Below are positions 25,123 through 33,347 of a DNA stretch of 64,000 bases, in pieces. The DNA is taken from positions 16,886-80,885 of the forward strand of contig CACMWX010000003.1 of the NCBI GenBank assembly GCA_902617515.1. Reading direction: 5' to 3'. Numbering within the stretch: the first letter of the stretch is position 1; every line of letters begins with the position of its first letter. Below the pieces are notes generated by a model. It ran no database searches. It saw nothing but the letters and a program-made list of their open reading frames with translations, and was not told the DNA's origin. The stretch is from an uncultured Alphaproteobacteria bacterium (GTDB lineage Bacteria; Pseudomonadota; Alphaproteobacteria; HIMB59). The position numbers and the translations under genes were made by a program.

Positions 25123-26085
25123 CTATGACTCCTTTTGATTTTGGTTAATAAATTTTTCTAATTCCTGATTATTGGGCATAGCAGAGGAACATCCTACTCT
25201 TGTTACTACTATTGCAGCATTTGCGGAACCCCGAATTACTGCATCCTCTAAACTAAGGCCATTGTATAGGGAGCTTATAAAACCTCCATTGAACGCGTCA
25301 CCTGCACCCGTTGGTTTAATAGCTTCGACATTAAATGTCCCGTATTGGCTCTCATTTTCTTTAGTAAATACTTTGGATCCCTCTTCACCCATTTTATAGA
25401 CAATTACTGATGGTTTTTTTTTAATATACATTTTTGCTAATTCAAGTCCATTTGTGGAATTATCAGCCACATTAAATTCTAAATCGTTTCCAATGATTAT
25501 ATCCATTTCATTCATAATTTCTTTATATACATCTGATTTAATTGTATCAGACTCCCAATTGTAAGGCCGATAATCAAGATCGATTATTAATGGTATCTTG
25601 AGATCTGAAGTTAGTTTTGAGGCAACCAAAACAGCATTCCTTGAAGGTTCTCCTGAAAGCGCAGTTCCAGAGATGAATACTGCAGAGTAATTATTGAAGT
25701 TAATTTTATTAATATCCTCTTTATTAAGTTGCAGGTCGCAAGGATTACTTCTGTAAAGAATAGATTGATTATTTTTTAAAATAGTTTCAACAACAGCTAT
25801 TTGTGTTTGAAAGGATTTATTGACTTTCCTGCAGTGTTCTACACCAACTTTGAATTCATTAAGTTTATTAATAATATATTCTCCGATTGCATCGTCAGAT
25901 ACACAAGTAAGTAAATCAGTGCTGACACCCAAGTTCGATAGAGCAACACAAGTATTTGCCGCCGAGCCTCCTAAATGAGAGGAAAAGTTATTTACATCAG
26001 AGATTTTTGTACCGGGTGGCTCTGGGTAAATATCTAATCCAGCTCTCCCTATTACAAGAATTTTTTTCGTATTATCAAATTTCAT
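25123..26085 (-). CDS. iolC: 5-dehydro-2-deoxygluconokinase IolC (PfkB family)
   Basis: A 320-residue PfkB kinase. The IolC-like opening ILVIGRAGLDIYPEPPGTKI is diagnostic compared with ribokinases; LGGSAANTCVALSNLG is the first PfkB signature and IKPTGAGDAFNGGF the second, with the catalytic Asp. It phosphorylates 2-deoxy-5-keto-D-gluconate with ATP before aldolase cleavage. It sits between the Gfo/Idh gene (34-base gap) and iolB (abutting). Unlike many IolC proteins it is not fused to a DUF2090 aldolase domain. Confidence 0.93.
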   Translation of the reverse strand: MKFDNTKKILVIGRAGLDIYPEPPGTKISDVNNFSSHLGGSAANTCVALSNLGVSTDLLTCVSDDAIGEYIINKLNEFKVGVEHCRKVNKSFQTQIAVVETILKNNQSILYRSNPCDLQLNKEDINKINFNNYSAVFISGTALSGEPSRNAVLVASKLTSDLKIPLIIDLDYRPYNWESDTIKSDVYKEIMNEMDIIIGNDLEFNVADNSTNGLELAKMYIKKKPSVIVYKMGEEGSKVFTKENESQYGTFNVEAIKPTGAGDAFNGGFISSLYNGLSLEDAVIRGSANAAIVVTRVGCSSAMPNNQELEKFINQNQKES

Positions 26086-26119
26086 TTAATGAAAATTAAG
26101 TCTAGAGGAATTATTGTAA

Positions 26120-27277
26120 TTACTTAAGAATTTTTTGTATTTCCTCTAGTGAAAAATAATCTGCCTTTTTAAAAGTAGTCTTTATCTCTTGGGGTGTTTT
26201 GGTGTCTGCTGCCTTCATTGTTGATTGAATAATATCCAAAACATGTAACGATAACTCTCCGCTACATCTGTGCTCAAGATCATTATCAATACAGTATGCC
26301 ATTTCAGCTAATCCAACTCCACGGTAGTTCGCATTAGTTGGCGACTCATTAGCCCTACCGCTGTGAGATGTAATATTAATTTTACCAAGGGGCATGTCAT
26401 CAGTTTTGTGCTCTTGCCAGACTCCACTGTCATCTGTGCTTGTGTATACTGAACCTCCAAACATATTTGGATCAGGCACAATCATAGAGCCTTTATCGCC
26501 GTAAAGCTCGATGTGATTACGTTGATGAGCTACAACATCAAACGATAGAGTTATTTGAATTAGAGCGCCAGTATGAAATTCTAAATTAACTAAATAGCTA
26601 GTTTGACATTCCACATCAAACTCCTGGTCTTTTTTTGGACCTATGCCTATCACTCTTTTATTGAAAACTTTAGTAGAAATTCCGTGAACACTTTTAGCGG
26701 GGCCAAGTAAATTTACTAAAGCTGTTAAATAGTATGGTCCCATATCTATAACTGGGCCACCTTCGTTATCGGCAAACCATGGTTCAGGATTAGGGTGGTA
26801 AGATTGGACTCCTGGGTAAGCAAAGATAGCGTTTCCAAGTCTGACATTTCCAATTTTATTTTCATTTATTAATTCGATTGATTTTTGAATTCCACCACCA
26901 AGAAACGTATCAGGAGCATTTCCTATATACAGATTTTTAGACTTTGAAATTTCTAGTAATTTTTCACCATCAGAAAAATTCACAGCCATAGGTTTCTCAC
27001 TGTAAACATGTTTGCCGCTCTCCAATGAATTTTTAGCAACTTCATAGTGAGCTTTTGGAATTGTAAGGTTTAAAATAATTTCAATTTCAGGATCATTTAA
27101 TAATTCATCAACTGTGCAAGAAATAATGTTATAGTCTTGTGCACACTTATTTGATGCTTCCTTATTTAAATCAGCGCATTTAATTATTTTAAAATTGTTA
27201 AAGTATTCATGACCTCGAAAATAAGTTTCAGAAATATGACCACAGCCAATCAAACCAACATTAAAAACTTTATTCAT
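26120..27277 (-). CDS. Gfo/Idh/MocA family oxidoreductase
   Basis: A 385-residue NAD(P)-dependent sugar dehydrogenase-like protein: Rossmann motif VGLIGCGHISETY, active-site EKPMAV with the conserved lysine, and a GGPVIDMGPYYLTALVNLLG block where IolG-like enzymes carry Asp and His (here D and Y). The replacement of the usual His by Tyr in the DxGxH-type motif suggests a substrate different from myo-inositol. It is embedded in the iol transcript, 9 bases after the aldehyde dehydrogenase stop, so oxidation of another inositol isomer or a derived sugar is plausible. Confidence 0.9.
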   Translation of the reverse strand: MNKVFNVGLIGCGHISETYFRGHEYFNNFKIIKCADLNKEASNKCAQDYNIISCTVDELLNDPEIEIILNLTIPKAHYEVAKNSLESGKHVYSEKPMAVNFSDGEKLLEISKSKNLYIGNAPDTFLGGGIQKSIELINENKIGNVRLGNAIFAYPGVQSYHPNPEPWFADNEGGPVIDMGPYYLTALVNLLGPAKSVHGISTKVFNKRVIGIGPKKDQEFDVECQTSYLVNLEFHTGALIQITLSFDVVAHQRNHIELYGDKGSMIVPDPNMFGGSVYTSTDDSGVWQEHKTDDMPLGKINITSHSGRANESPTNANYRGVGLAEMAYCIDNDLEHRCSGELSLHVLDIIQSTMKAADTKTPQEIKTTFKKADYFSLEEIQKILK

Positions 27278-27286
27278 GAGTAATGG

Positions 27287-28744
27287 CTATTTGTCTAAGC
27301 CGCACATATTGATGTATTTGATTTCAAGAAAGTCATCTACACCATACTTAGAGCCCTCTCTACCGAGACCAGACTCTTTAATTCCTCCAAATGGCGCTTC
27401 TGCCTTTGAAGTTAAACCTGTATTTACACCTACCATGCCATACTCAAGTGCTTCAGCCACTCTCCAAATTCTGCCTATATCTCTTGAATAAAAATATGAC
27501 GCAAGACCAAAAGGAGAGTTATTAGCTAATTCTATGACTTCATTTTCATCTTTAAACTTATAAATGGGAGCTACCGGACCAAATGTTTCTTCGGTTGTTA
27601 TTTTTGCTTCAGAACTAACACCTGTTAAAATAGTAGGCTGATAGAAGTTCATTCCTAAAGCGTGTCTAGAACCTCCAATTGCTACCTTAGCTCCATATTG
27701 GATTGCATCCTCAACATGCTCTTCAACTTTAGTTAATGAGTGTTCATCAATCATTGGGCCTGAGGAGTTTTCCTCATTTAAGCCATCTCCAACTTTCATT
27801 TTTGAGACCTCTTCAATAAATTTTTTACAAAATTCTTCGTGCACTTTTTCTTGTACATATATTCTATTAGCACAAACACATGTTTGCCCTGTATTTCTAA
27901 ACTTACTTTGCATTGCTCCAGCAACAGCATCATTAATATTTGCGTCATTGAAAACTATAAATGGAGCATGTCCTCCAAGCTCCATAGAAACTTTTTTTAC
28001 AGTGCCGGAACACTTTTGAAGGAGAATTTTTCCTATTTCAGTAGATCCTGTAAAGGATAATTTTCTGACAATTGGATTAGTAGCTAATTCATCTCCAATC
28101 TCTGAAGCCTTACCGGTTATGACGTTAAGAGTTCCTTTTGGAAAGCCTGCCTCTTCTGCTAATGCAGCTAAAGCTAAAGCAGAGAAAGGAGTTTGACTTG
28201 CAGGTTTTATTACAACTGGACAACCTACTGCTAGGGCTGGAGCACACTTTCTAGTAATCATCGCATTTGGAAAATTCCAAGGTGTAATAGAAGCGACTAC
28301 ACCGACAGGTTGTTTCAATACTACTATTCTTCGATCAGTCATCGGATCAGGTATTGTATCTCCATATACTCTTTTTGCTTCCTCGGAAAACCATTCTATA
28401 AACGAAGCTCCATAACCAATTTCACCTCTTGACTCATTTATTGGTTTACCTTGCTCAATAGTCATGATTTGAGCAAGTTCTTCTTTATTTTTGATAATTA
28501 ATTCAAACCACTTACGTAAAATATCTGATCTTTGACGTGCAGATTTTGCTTTCCAATCTGGCCAAGCTTTGTTTGCTGCTTCAATAGCTTTTTTTGTTTC
28601 GGATGCACCACATTTTGGCACAGTTCCAATTTCTTTAAGATTTGCGGGATTATTTACTGAAATAGTATCTCCAGAGTCAGCTGTAATCCATTTACCGTCT
28701 ATATAATTTTTATCTCTAAAAAGTTTAAAGTCCTTAATATTCAT
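27287..28744 (-). CDS. NAD(P)-dependent aldehyde dehydrogenase, succinate-semialdehyde dehydrogenase type
   Basis: A 485-residue ALDH. Seen: TPWNFPNAMI (cofactor region), FTGSTEIGK, MELGGHAPFIVF with the general-base Glu, and NTGQTCVCANRIYVQ with the catalytic Cys, closely resembling GabD. In the iol pathway the ALDH step is malonate semialdehyde to acetyl-CoA by the CoA-dependent IolA, but the CVCANR motif here points to a hydrolytic GabD-type enzyme. It could make malonate from malonate semialdehyde, or act on another aldehyde. A 64-base gap separates it from the SDR gene upstream. Confidence 0.9.
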   Translation of the reverse strand: MNIKDFKLFRDKNYIDGKWITADSGDTISVNNPANLKEIGTVPKCGASETKKAIEAANKAWPDWKAKSARQRSDILRKWFELIIKNKEELAQIMTIEQGKPINESRGEIGYGASFIEWFSEEAKRVYGDTIPDPMTDRRIVVLKQPVGVVASITPWNFPNAMITRKCAPALAVGCPVVIKPASQTPFSALALAALAEEAGFPKGTLNVITGKASEIGDELATNPIVRKLSFTGSTEIGKILLQKCSGTVKKVSMELGGHAPFIVFNDANINDAVAGAMQSKFRNTGQTCVCANRIYVQEKVHEEFCKKFIEEVSKMKVGDGLNEENSSGPMIDEHSLTKVEEHVEDAIQYGAKVAIGGSRHALGMNFYQPTILTGVSSEAKITTEETFGPVAPIYKFKDENEVIELANNSPFGLASYFYSRDIGRIWRVAEALEYGMVGVNTGLTSKAEAPFGGIKESGLGREGSKYGVDDFLEIKYINMCGLDK

Positions 28745-28808
28745 AATTTAATACTAACAGTTTTAAATACCTTTCTGTAGTGACATTTTGTTTCCAAATA
28801 TATTAAAA

Positions 28809-29630
28809 TTAATCAAGATTAATTTTTCCATCAGGTTTTGGTGGTGAAAAAGGATAACCTCCCCAAACAGATTGATCAAAATTTACAACAGAACCAGTCA
28901 TCATACCCGAGTCATCTGAAGCTAAAAAAGTAACTGCTTTTGCTACCTCTTTAGGGTCCAAGAGTCTCTCAAAAGGTTGTTCTTTTGATGCATCATCTAG
29001 CCAATCTTCTTTAGCTCCATGAAACTTAGTTTGAATTTCGTGCTCACCATCAGAGGCCATCCATCCTATGTTAAGTTGATTTACTCTTATTTTATTATTC
29101 AATAAAGCAAACGCGGTATTCCTAGTTAATGTTGCTAATGCTCCCTTAGAAGTTGAGTAAGCGGAAATAAACGGCTGCCCAGTTAATGCTGAAACTGAAC
29201 CAATGTTTATTATTGAACCCTCGATATTCTGCTTAATCATTATTTTTACTGTCTCTTGAATTAAAAAAAATGGGCCTCTTAGATTAACAGCTATCATCTT
29301 GTCAAACAGTTCCTCAGAAGTATTGATGATATTACCTCGATCGGTAAGGCCTGCCGCATTGACTAATATGTTTAATTTACCAAAATTTTTTAATGCTACT
29401 GCTACTGCATTACGGCACTGTTTCACATCTGATAAATCAGTTTTGATGAATATTACTTTACAACCAGTCTCGTCTTGAATTTGTTTTGCTACCTTATCTC
29501 CTTTTTCCTCTTTTCTTCCAATTGTAACAATACCTTCGGCTCCGTTTTCGGCAAAATTTTTTGCAATTGCAGCTCCTAATCCTTGTGTCCCACCTGTTAC
29601 CAAAGCAAACTTTCCTTTTATACTATTCAT
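28809..29630 (-). CDS. Short-chain dehydrogenase/reductase
   Basis: A 273-residue classical SDR: cofactor loop TGGTQGLGAAIA (14-25), NAAGL, the catalytic Ser in GSVSALTGQ, and YSTSKGAL with the Tyr/Lys pair. The C-terminal part has a GSVVNFDQSVWGG end typical of sugar and polyol SDRs. It overlaps the iolE stop by 8 bases, so it belongs to the inositol operon and probably oxidises an inositol isomer, an inosose or a pathway by-product. Substrate not determined by sequence. Confidence 0.92.
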   Translation of the reverse strand: MNSIKGKFALVTGGTQGLGAAIAKNFAENGAEGIVTIGRKEEKGDKVAKQIQDETGCKVIFIKTDLSDVKQCRNAVAVALKNFGKLNILVNAAGLTDRGNIINTSEELFDKMIAVNLRGPFFLIQETVKIMIKQNIEGSIINIGSVSALTGQPFISAYSTSKGALATLTRNTAFALLNNKIRVNQLNIGWMASDGEHEIQTKFHGAKEDWLDDASKEQPFERLLDPKEVAKAVTFLASDDSGMMTGSVVNFDQSVWGGYPFSPPKPDGKINLD

Positions 29631-30534
29631 CGATATAATCTTCTATTCCATAACCATAAATACTAAGACAATCTACTAATTCTTTATTTCCAATTTTAGC
29701 GTATTCAAATGGATTTGCTTTTGTAGGATCTTGTTCAGCTTCAACTATAAACCACCCCTCATAGTTATTTTTGTATAAAGCCTCAATCACCTCTTTAAAA
29801 TTGATATTTCCATCCCCAGGCACTGTAAAGGCTCCCTCTAGAACAGCATCTAAAAAACTTTGTTTTGAATGATCTAAATTGTTTATAACGTTCGAACGAA
29901 TATCTTTGGCATGGAAATGATTAATTCTGTTTGCATATTTATTGATTACAGCTAACGAGTCACCCTTTGCAAATGTCATGTGACCTGAGTCAAATAAAAG
30001 TTTTACCGCTTCACCAGTATGACTCATCAACATATCTAATTCGTGCTCTGTTTCAATTGCTGTACCCATATGATGATGGAAAGAGATTGGAACACCGAAG
30101 TCTGAACAAAATTCAGCAAACAATGTAAGCTTTCTCCCATACTCCTTAAATTCCTCAGCGTGTATTTTTCTTTTAGTGTTCAAAGGCGCATGTCTGACAT
30201 TTTGTATAGTTCCTGAGGTTTCACCATACGCTAGAACCGAAGCTCCCAATTCCTTAAAGAGAACCAATTGTTGAAGAACTCTATCTTTTTCGTTTTCTAA
30301 ATCATTATCAAGAACTGTCCCTGAATACCAACCTGAGGCTAGGTGAAGTTTGTGGTTTTTTAAAATAGGACCAAGTTCTTCAGGTGTTTTTGGGAATTTT
30401 CCTCCAGTTTCTACTCCAATAAACCCTGAGAGTTTTGACTCACGAAGACAAGTATCTAGAGTCGTTTCTCCTCCTAATTCAGGTAAATCATCATTTGACC
30501 AAGCTATAGGTGCTATACCCAATTTTGCTTTCAT
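29623..30534 (-). CDS. iolE: Myo-inosose-2 dehydratase IolE
   Basis: I place the start at ATG 30534 because AGGAGGG lies just upstream and MKAKLGIAPIAWSNDDLPELGG is the normal IolE N-terminus; the frame extends 13 codons further without support. The protein (303 residues) is a xylose-isomerase-like TIM barrel with metal-site segments ISFHHHMGT, LLFDSGHMTFAKGD, HFHAKDIR and a late GWFIVEAEQDP. It dehydrates scyllo-inosose to the diketo-cyclohexane intermediate. It leads the minus-strand iol operon; iolG is divergent from the same 112-base gap. Confidence 0.94.
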   Translation of the reverse strand: MKAKLGIAPIAWSNDDLPELGGETTLDTCLRESKLSGFIGVETGGKFPKTPEELGPILKNHKLHLASGWYSGTVLDNDLENEKDRVLQQLVLFKELGASVLAYGETSGTIQNVRHAPLNTKRKIHAEEFKEYGRKLTLFAEFCSDFGVPISFHHHMGTAIETEHELDMLMSHTGEAVKLLFDSGHMTFAKGDSLAVINKYANRINHFHAKDIRSNVINNLDHSKQSFLDAVLEGAFTVPGDGNINFKEVIEALYKNNYEGWFIVEAEQDPTKANPFEYAKIGNKELVDCLSIYGYGIEDYIDE

Positions 30535-30646
30535 TGAACCCTCCTGATATGAGATTATAAATAAATAAATCATTTAGAGAATACATAAATTATAAATATG
30601 AATTATTTTTGTTTTTAATATCAAAAGAATATTATATTTCTGAGTT
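30535..30646. promoter_or_regulatory. Divergent iolE/iolG control region
   Basis: A 112-base, very AT-rich gap separating the two arms of the inositol cluster. A strong Shine-Dalgarno serves iolE on the minus strand. On the plus side TATTAT (30630-30635) lies 11 bases before the iolG start, implying a very short leader if it is a -10 element. No IolR-like regulator gene is in the window and I see no convincing long dyad. Confidence 0.35.
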
Positions 30647-31651
30647 ATGAATAAAGTAAGAATAGCAGTTATCGGATGTGGTCGTATTGGTCAAATGCAT
30701 GCAAGAAATATCGATCTTCACGAAAAAACAACACTTAGTTGTGTTTATGATGTTAATAGTGAATTTGCAGAAAAAATTTCAAGAGAATTAAATGTCTTTT
30801 CTGTTCAAAATGTTGAAGAAATTTTTAATAACAATGAAATTGATGCTGTTCTTGTATCATCTCCCACAAATACACACATAGATTTTATAGAAAAGTCTGT
30901 AGCTGCAAAAAAACCAGTTTTATGTGAAAAGCCTATTGACCTTGATATTGATAAAGTCAATCAATGTTATGAAAGACTTAAAGGAAATACTATACCTATA
31001 CAACTGGGTTTTAATCGAAGATTTGATCCTGGTCATCAAGCTGCAAAACATTCTTTGATGAATGGAGATATTGGGGAGTTGCATCAGTGTATTATTACCT
31101 CAAGAGATCCTGGTTTACCATCTTGGGATTATCTCAAAGTTGCCGGTGGTCAATTTAGGGATATGACAATTCATGATTTTGATATGGCTCGCTTTATGTT
31201 GGGAGAAGAACCAGTAAAAATATTTGCAATATCTAATGCTTTGATAAATCCCAAAATAAAATCTGAATTAAATGATAGCGATACTCTTATGATTATTATG
31301 GAGACTGCTTCGGGAAAACAATGTCATATTAATAATTCAAGATCTGCCACATATGGCTATGATCAACGAGTTGAACTTTTTGGAAGTAAAGGAATGGTTA
31401 TATCTGATAATAGGAAACCACATGAATTAAAAAAGTACAATTCAGAATATGTGGAAAAACAGGAGCCCTATTTAAATTTCTTTATAGAAAGATATCAAGA
31501 AGCTTACATGAACTCTATTACATCATTTGTTGAGACTATTCTGGAAAAAAAGCCAGTATCTGTAAGCTTTGATGATGGAAGAAGAGCGCTTATTTTAGCA
31601 GAAGCTGCTTACAAATCTGTAAAAAGTGGGAAGTTTGAAAATATTAATTAA
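30647..31651 (+). CDS. iolG: Inositol 2-dehydrogenase IolG
   Basis: A 334-residue Gfo/Idh/MocA enzyme matching IolG: VIGCGRIGQMHARNI (9-23), SSPTNTH, LCEKPIDLD with the catalytic Lys, IQLGFNRRFDPG, and GGQFRDMTIHDFDMARF with the Asp/His dyad. It oxidises myo-inositol to scyllo-inosose with NAD. It is divergent from iolE and followed by the HpcH/HpaI aldolase after 74 bases. Motifs are complete and length is typical. Confidence 0.95.
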   Translation: MNKVRIAVIGCGRIGQMHARNIDLHEKTTLSCVYDVNSEFAEKISRELNVFSVQNVEEIFNNNEIDAVLVSSPTNTHIDFIEKSVAAKKPVLCEKPIDLDIDKVNQCYERLKGNTIPIQLGFNRRFDPGHQAAKHSLMNGDIGELHQCIITSRDPGLPSWDYLKVAGGQFRDMTIHDFDMARFMLGEEPVKIFAISNALINPKIKSELNDSDTLMIIMETASGKQCHINNSRSATYGYDQRVELFGSKGMVISDNRKPHELKKYNSEYVEKQEPYLNFFIERYQEAYMNSITSFVETILEKKPVSVSFDDGRRALILAEAAYKSVKSGKFENIN

Positions 31652-31725
31652 ATTTATGCATTTATTTATGAATAATAAATAATTGTTATAATTAATTATT
31701 TGAATATTTTTATAAATTAAATTGA

Positions 31726-32547
31726 ATGATAGATAATAAAGTAATTGCTAAATGGAATAAAAAAGAAGTTGTGCTAAATAGCTTTTTATCAATACCAAAT
31801 ACTTTCACTGCTGAGATAATGTCCGAGCAGGGTTACGATGCCCTTACCATTGACTATCAACACGGGATGATTGGCTTCAGCGACTTATTAACTATGTTGC
31901 AGAGTATTAGAAATAGTGGTGTTACTCCAATCTGTAGAGTCTCCGGTTTAGATCATGCAGTAATTTCTAAAGTTATGGATGCTGGAGCATTGGGAATTAT
32001 TTGTCCAATGATTAACAATAGGAAACAAGCAGAACAATTAGTTAAGGATAGCAAATATCCTCCTGTAGGTATTAGAAGTTTTGGTCCTACAAGAGCAAAT
32101 TTTACTGTTAGCTCAAATTATTTTTATGAGTCTAATGATGGGACATTCTGTCTAGCAATGATAGAAACTCAAGAAGCTTTTGATAACCTTGATGATATTG
32201 CTTCCACTCCTGGTTTAGATGGGCTTTACATCGGGACAGCTGATCTGACAATAGGTCTCAACCAAGGAAAGTTAACCCCTGGGTTCGATCGAGCTGAACC
32301 AGAGATGATTGAGTCAAAGAAGAAAATATTAGAAGTTGCACATAAACATGGAAAAGTGGCATGTCTTCATTGCGGAACTCCAGAGTATGCTGCCAAAGCA
32401 ACTGAATGGGGTTTTGACCTTGTGACTATCACTAATGATGTGAGGTTATTATCAGGCGCAGCTGCCGCTCATGTAAGAAAATTTAAAGATCTTACTAATC
32501 AAAAACACGATGAGTCTGATAAAGATAATAATCCTAGTTCTTACTAA
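31726..32547 (+). CDS. HpcH/HpaI family class II aldolase
   Basis: A 273-residue aldolase of the 2-keto-3-deoxy-glucarate/HpaI class. Seen: ALTIDYQHGMIGF with the catalytic His, PVGIRSFGPTRA with the Arg, CLAMIETQEA with the metal Glu, and LYIGTADLTIGL with the metal Asp. These enzymes cleave 2-keto-3-deoxy sugar acids to pyruvate (or a related keto acid) plus an aldehyde. Its position between iolG and the importer suggests use on an acidic sugar or a side-branch of inositol degradation. It converges on the importer ATPase gene with an 8-base gap. Confidence 0.9.
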   Translation: MIDNKVIAKWNKKEVVLNSFLSIPNTFTAEIMSEQGYDALTIDYQHGMIGFSDLLTMLQSIRNSGVTPICRVSGLDHAVISKVMDAGALGIICPMINNRKQAEQLVKDSKYPPVGIRSFGPTRANFTVSSNYFYESNDGTFCLAMIETQEAFDNLDDIASTPGLDGLYIGTADLTIGLNQGKLTPGFDRAEPEMIESKKKILEVAHKHGKVACLHCGTPEYAAKATEWGFDLVTITNDVRLLSGAAAAHVRKFKDLTNQKHDESDKDNNPSSY

Positions 32548-32555
32548 TTAAAGTA

Positions 32556-33347
32556 TTATACGGACTCAAGCTCTTTAGCTAGATCGCCTATTTGAGCACC
32601 ACCAGCCATTAAACGTTTAACATCATCTCCACCTAATTCTGACGACTTTCCAGATCCTATTACTTCACCCAAGCTTAAGAATGTAAATCGATCAGCAATT
32701 AGTCTCGCATGGATTTCGTTGTGAGTAATCAAAATAATTGCGATATTCCCTAATTGTTGGACCTTTTTAATAGTTTTTAAAACTTCCATTTGTTGTTTTT
32801 GTCCAAGAGCTGATGTTGGCTCATCCAAGATTAATATTTTAGCTCCAAAGTATATCGCTCTAGCAATCGCCAAAGTTTGTCTCTGTCCTCCAGACATCGT
32901 ACCTACTAACTGAGTCGGATCAGAGATATTTATTCCTATCTTACCCATTTCAGCAATAGTAATTTCATTCATATTTTTAAAGTCTAAAATTCCAAGTGGT
33001 CCTGGACCTTTTTTTAACTCATTGCCCAAAAAAAAGTTTCTAGTAACCGAAGTAAGTGCGTTCAGTGCTAAATCTTGATAAACAGTTCCTATGCCTGCAC
33101 TCGTAGCTTCTCTTGGAGATCCAAATTTCACTTCACTTCCAGCAACTTTAATAACACCAGATGTAGGTTTGTGAACACCAGATAAAACTTTTATCAAAGT
33201 TGACTTTCCTGCACCATTATCACCAAGTAGTGCGTGAACCTCTCCAGGTAAAACATTTAAGGAGACTCCGTTCAGTGCTGTGAATGTACCAAACTTTTTA
33301 ACTAAATTTGTAATTTCAATAAATGGAGCTTGATTATCTTGACTCAT
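32556..33347 (-). CDS. Single-domain sugar ABC ATPase, FrcA type
   Basis: A 263-residue importer ATPase with one nucleotide-binding domain: LLGDNGAGKSTLIKVL (Walker A), TMSGGQRQTLAIARA (signature) and ILILDEPTSALG (Walker B). Fructose-type FrcA proteins have this size, unlike the double-domain RbsA. A homodimer would be expected. Its ATG overlaps the permease stop by one base (TAATG). It is the last gene of an SBP-permease-ATPase operon next to the inositol genes, so inositol or a related cyclitol is the most likely cargo. Confidence 0.92.
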   Translation of the reverse strand: MSQDNQAPFIEITNLVKKFGTFTALNGVSLNVLPGEVHALLGDNGAGKSTLIKVLSGVHKPTSGVIKVAGSEVKFGSPREATSAGIGTVYQDLALNALTSVTRNFFLGNELKKGPGPLGILDFKNMNEITIAEMGKIGINISDPTQLVGTMSGGQRQTLAIARAIYFGAKILILDEPTSALGQKQQMEVLKTIKKVQQLGNIAIILITHNEIHARLIADRFTFLSLGEVIGSGKSSELGGDDVKRLMAGGAQIGDLAKELESV

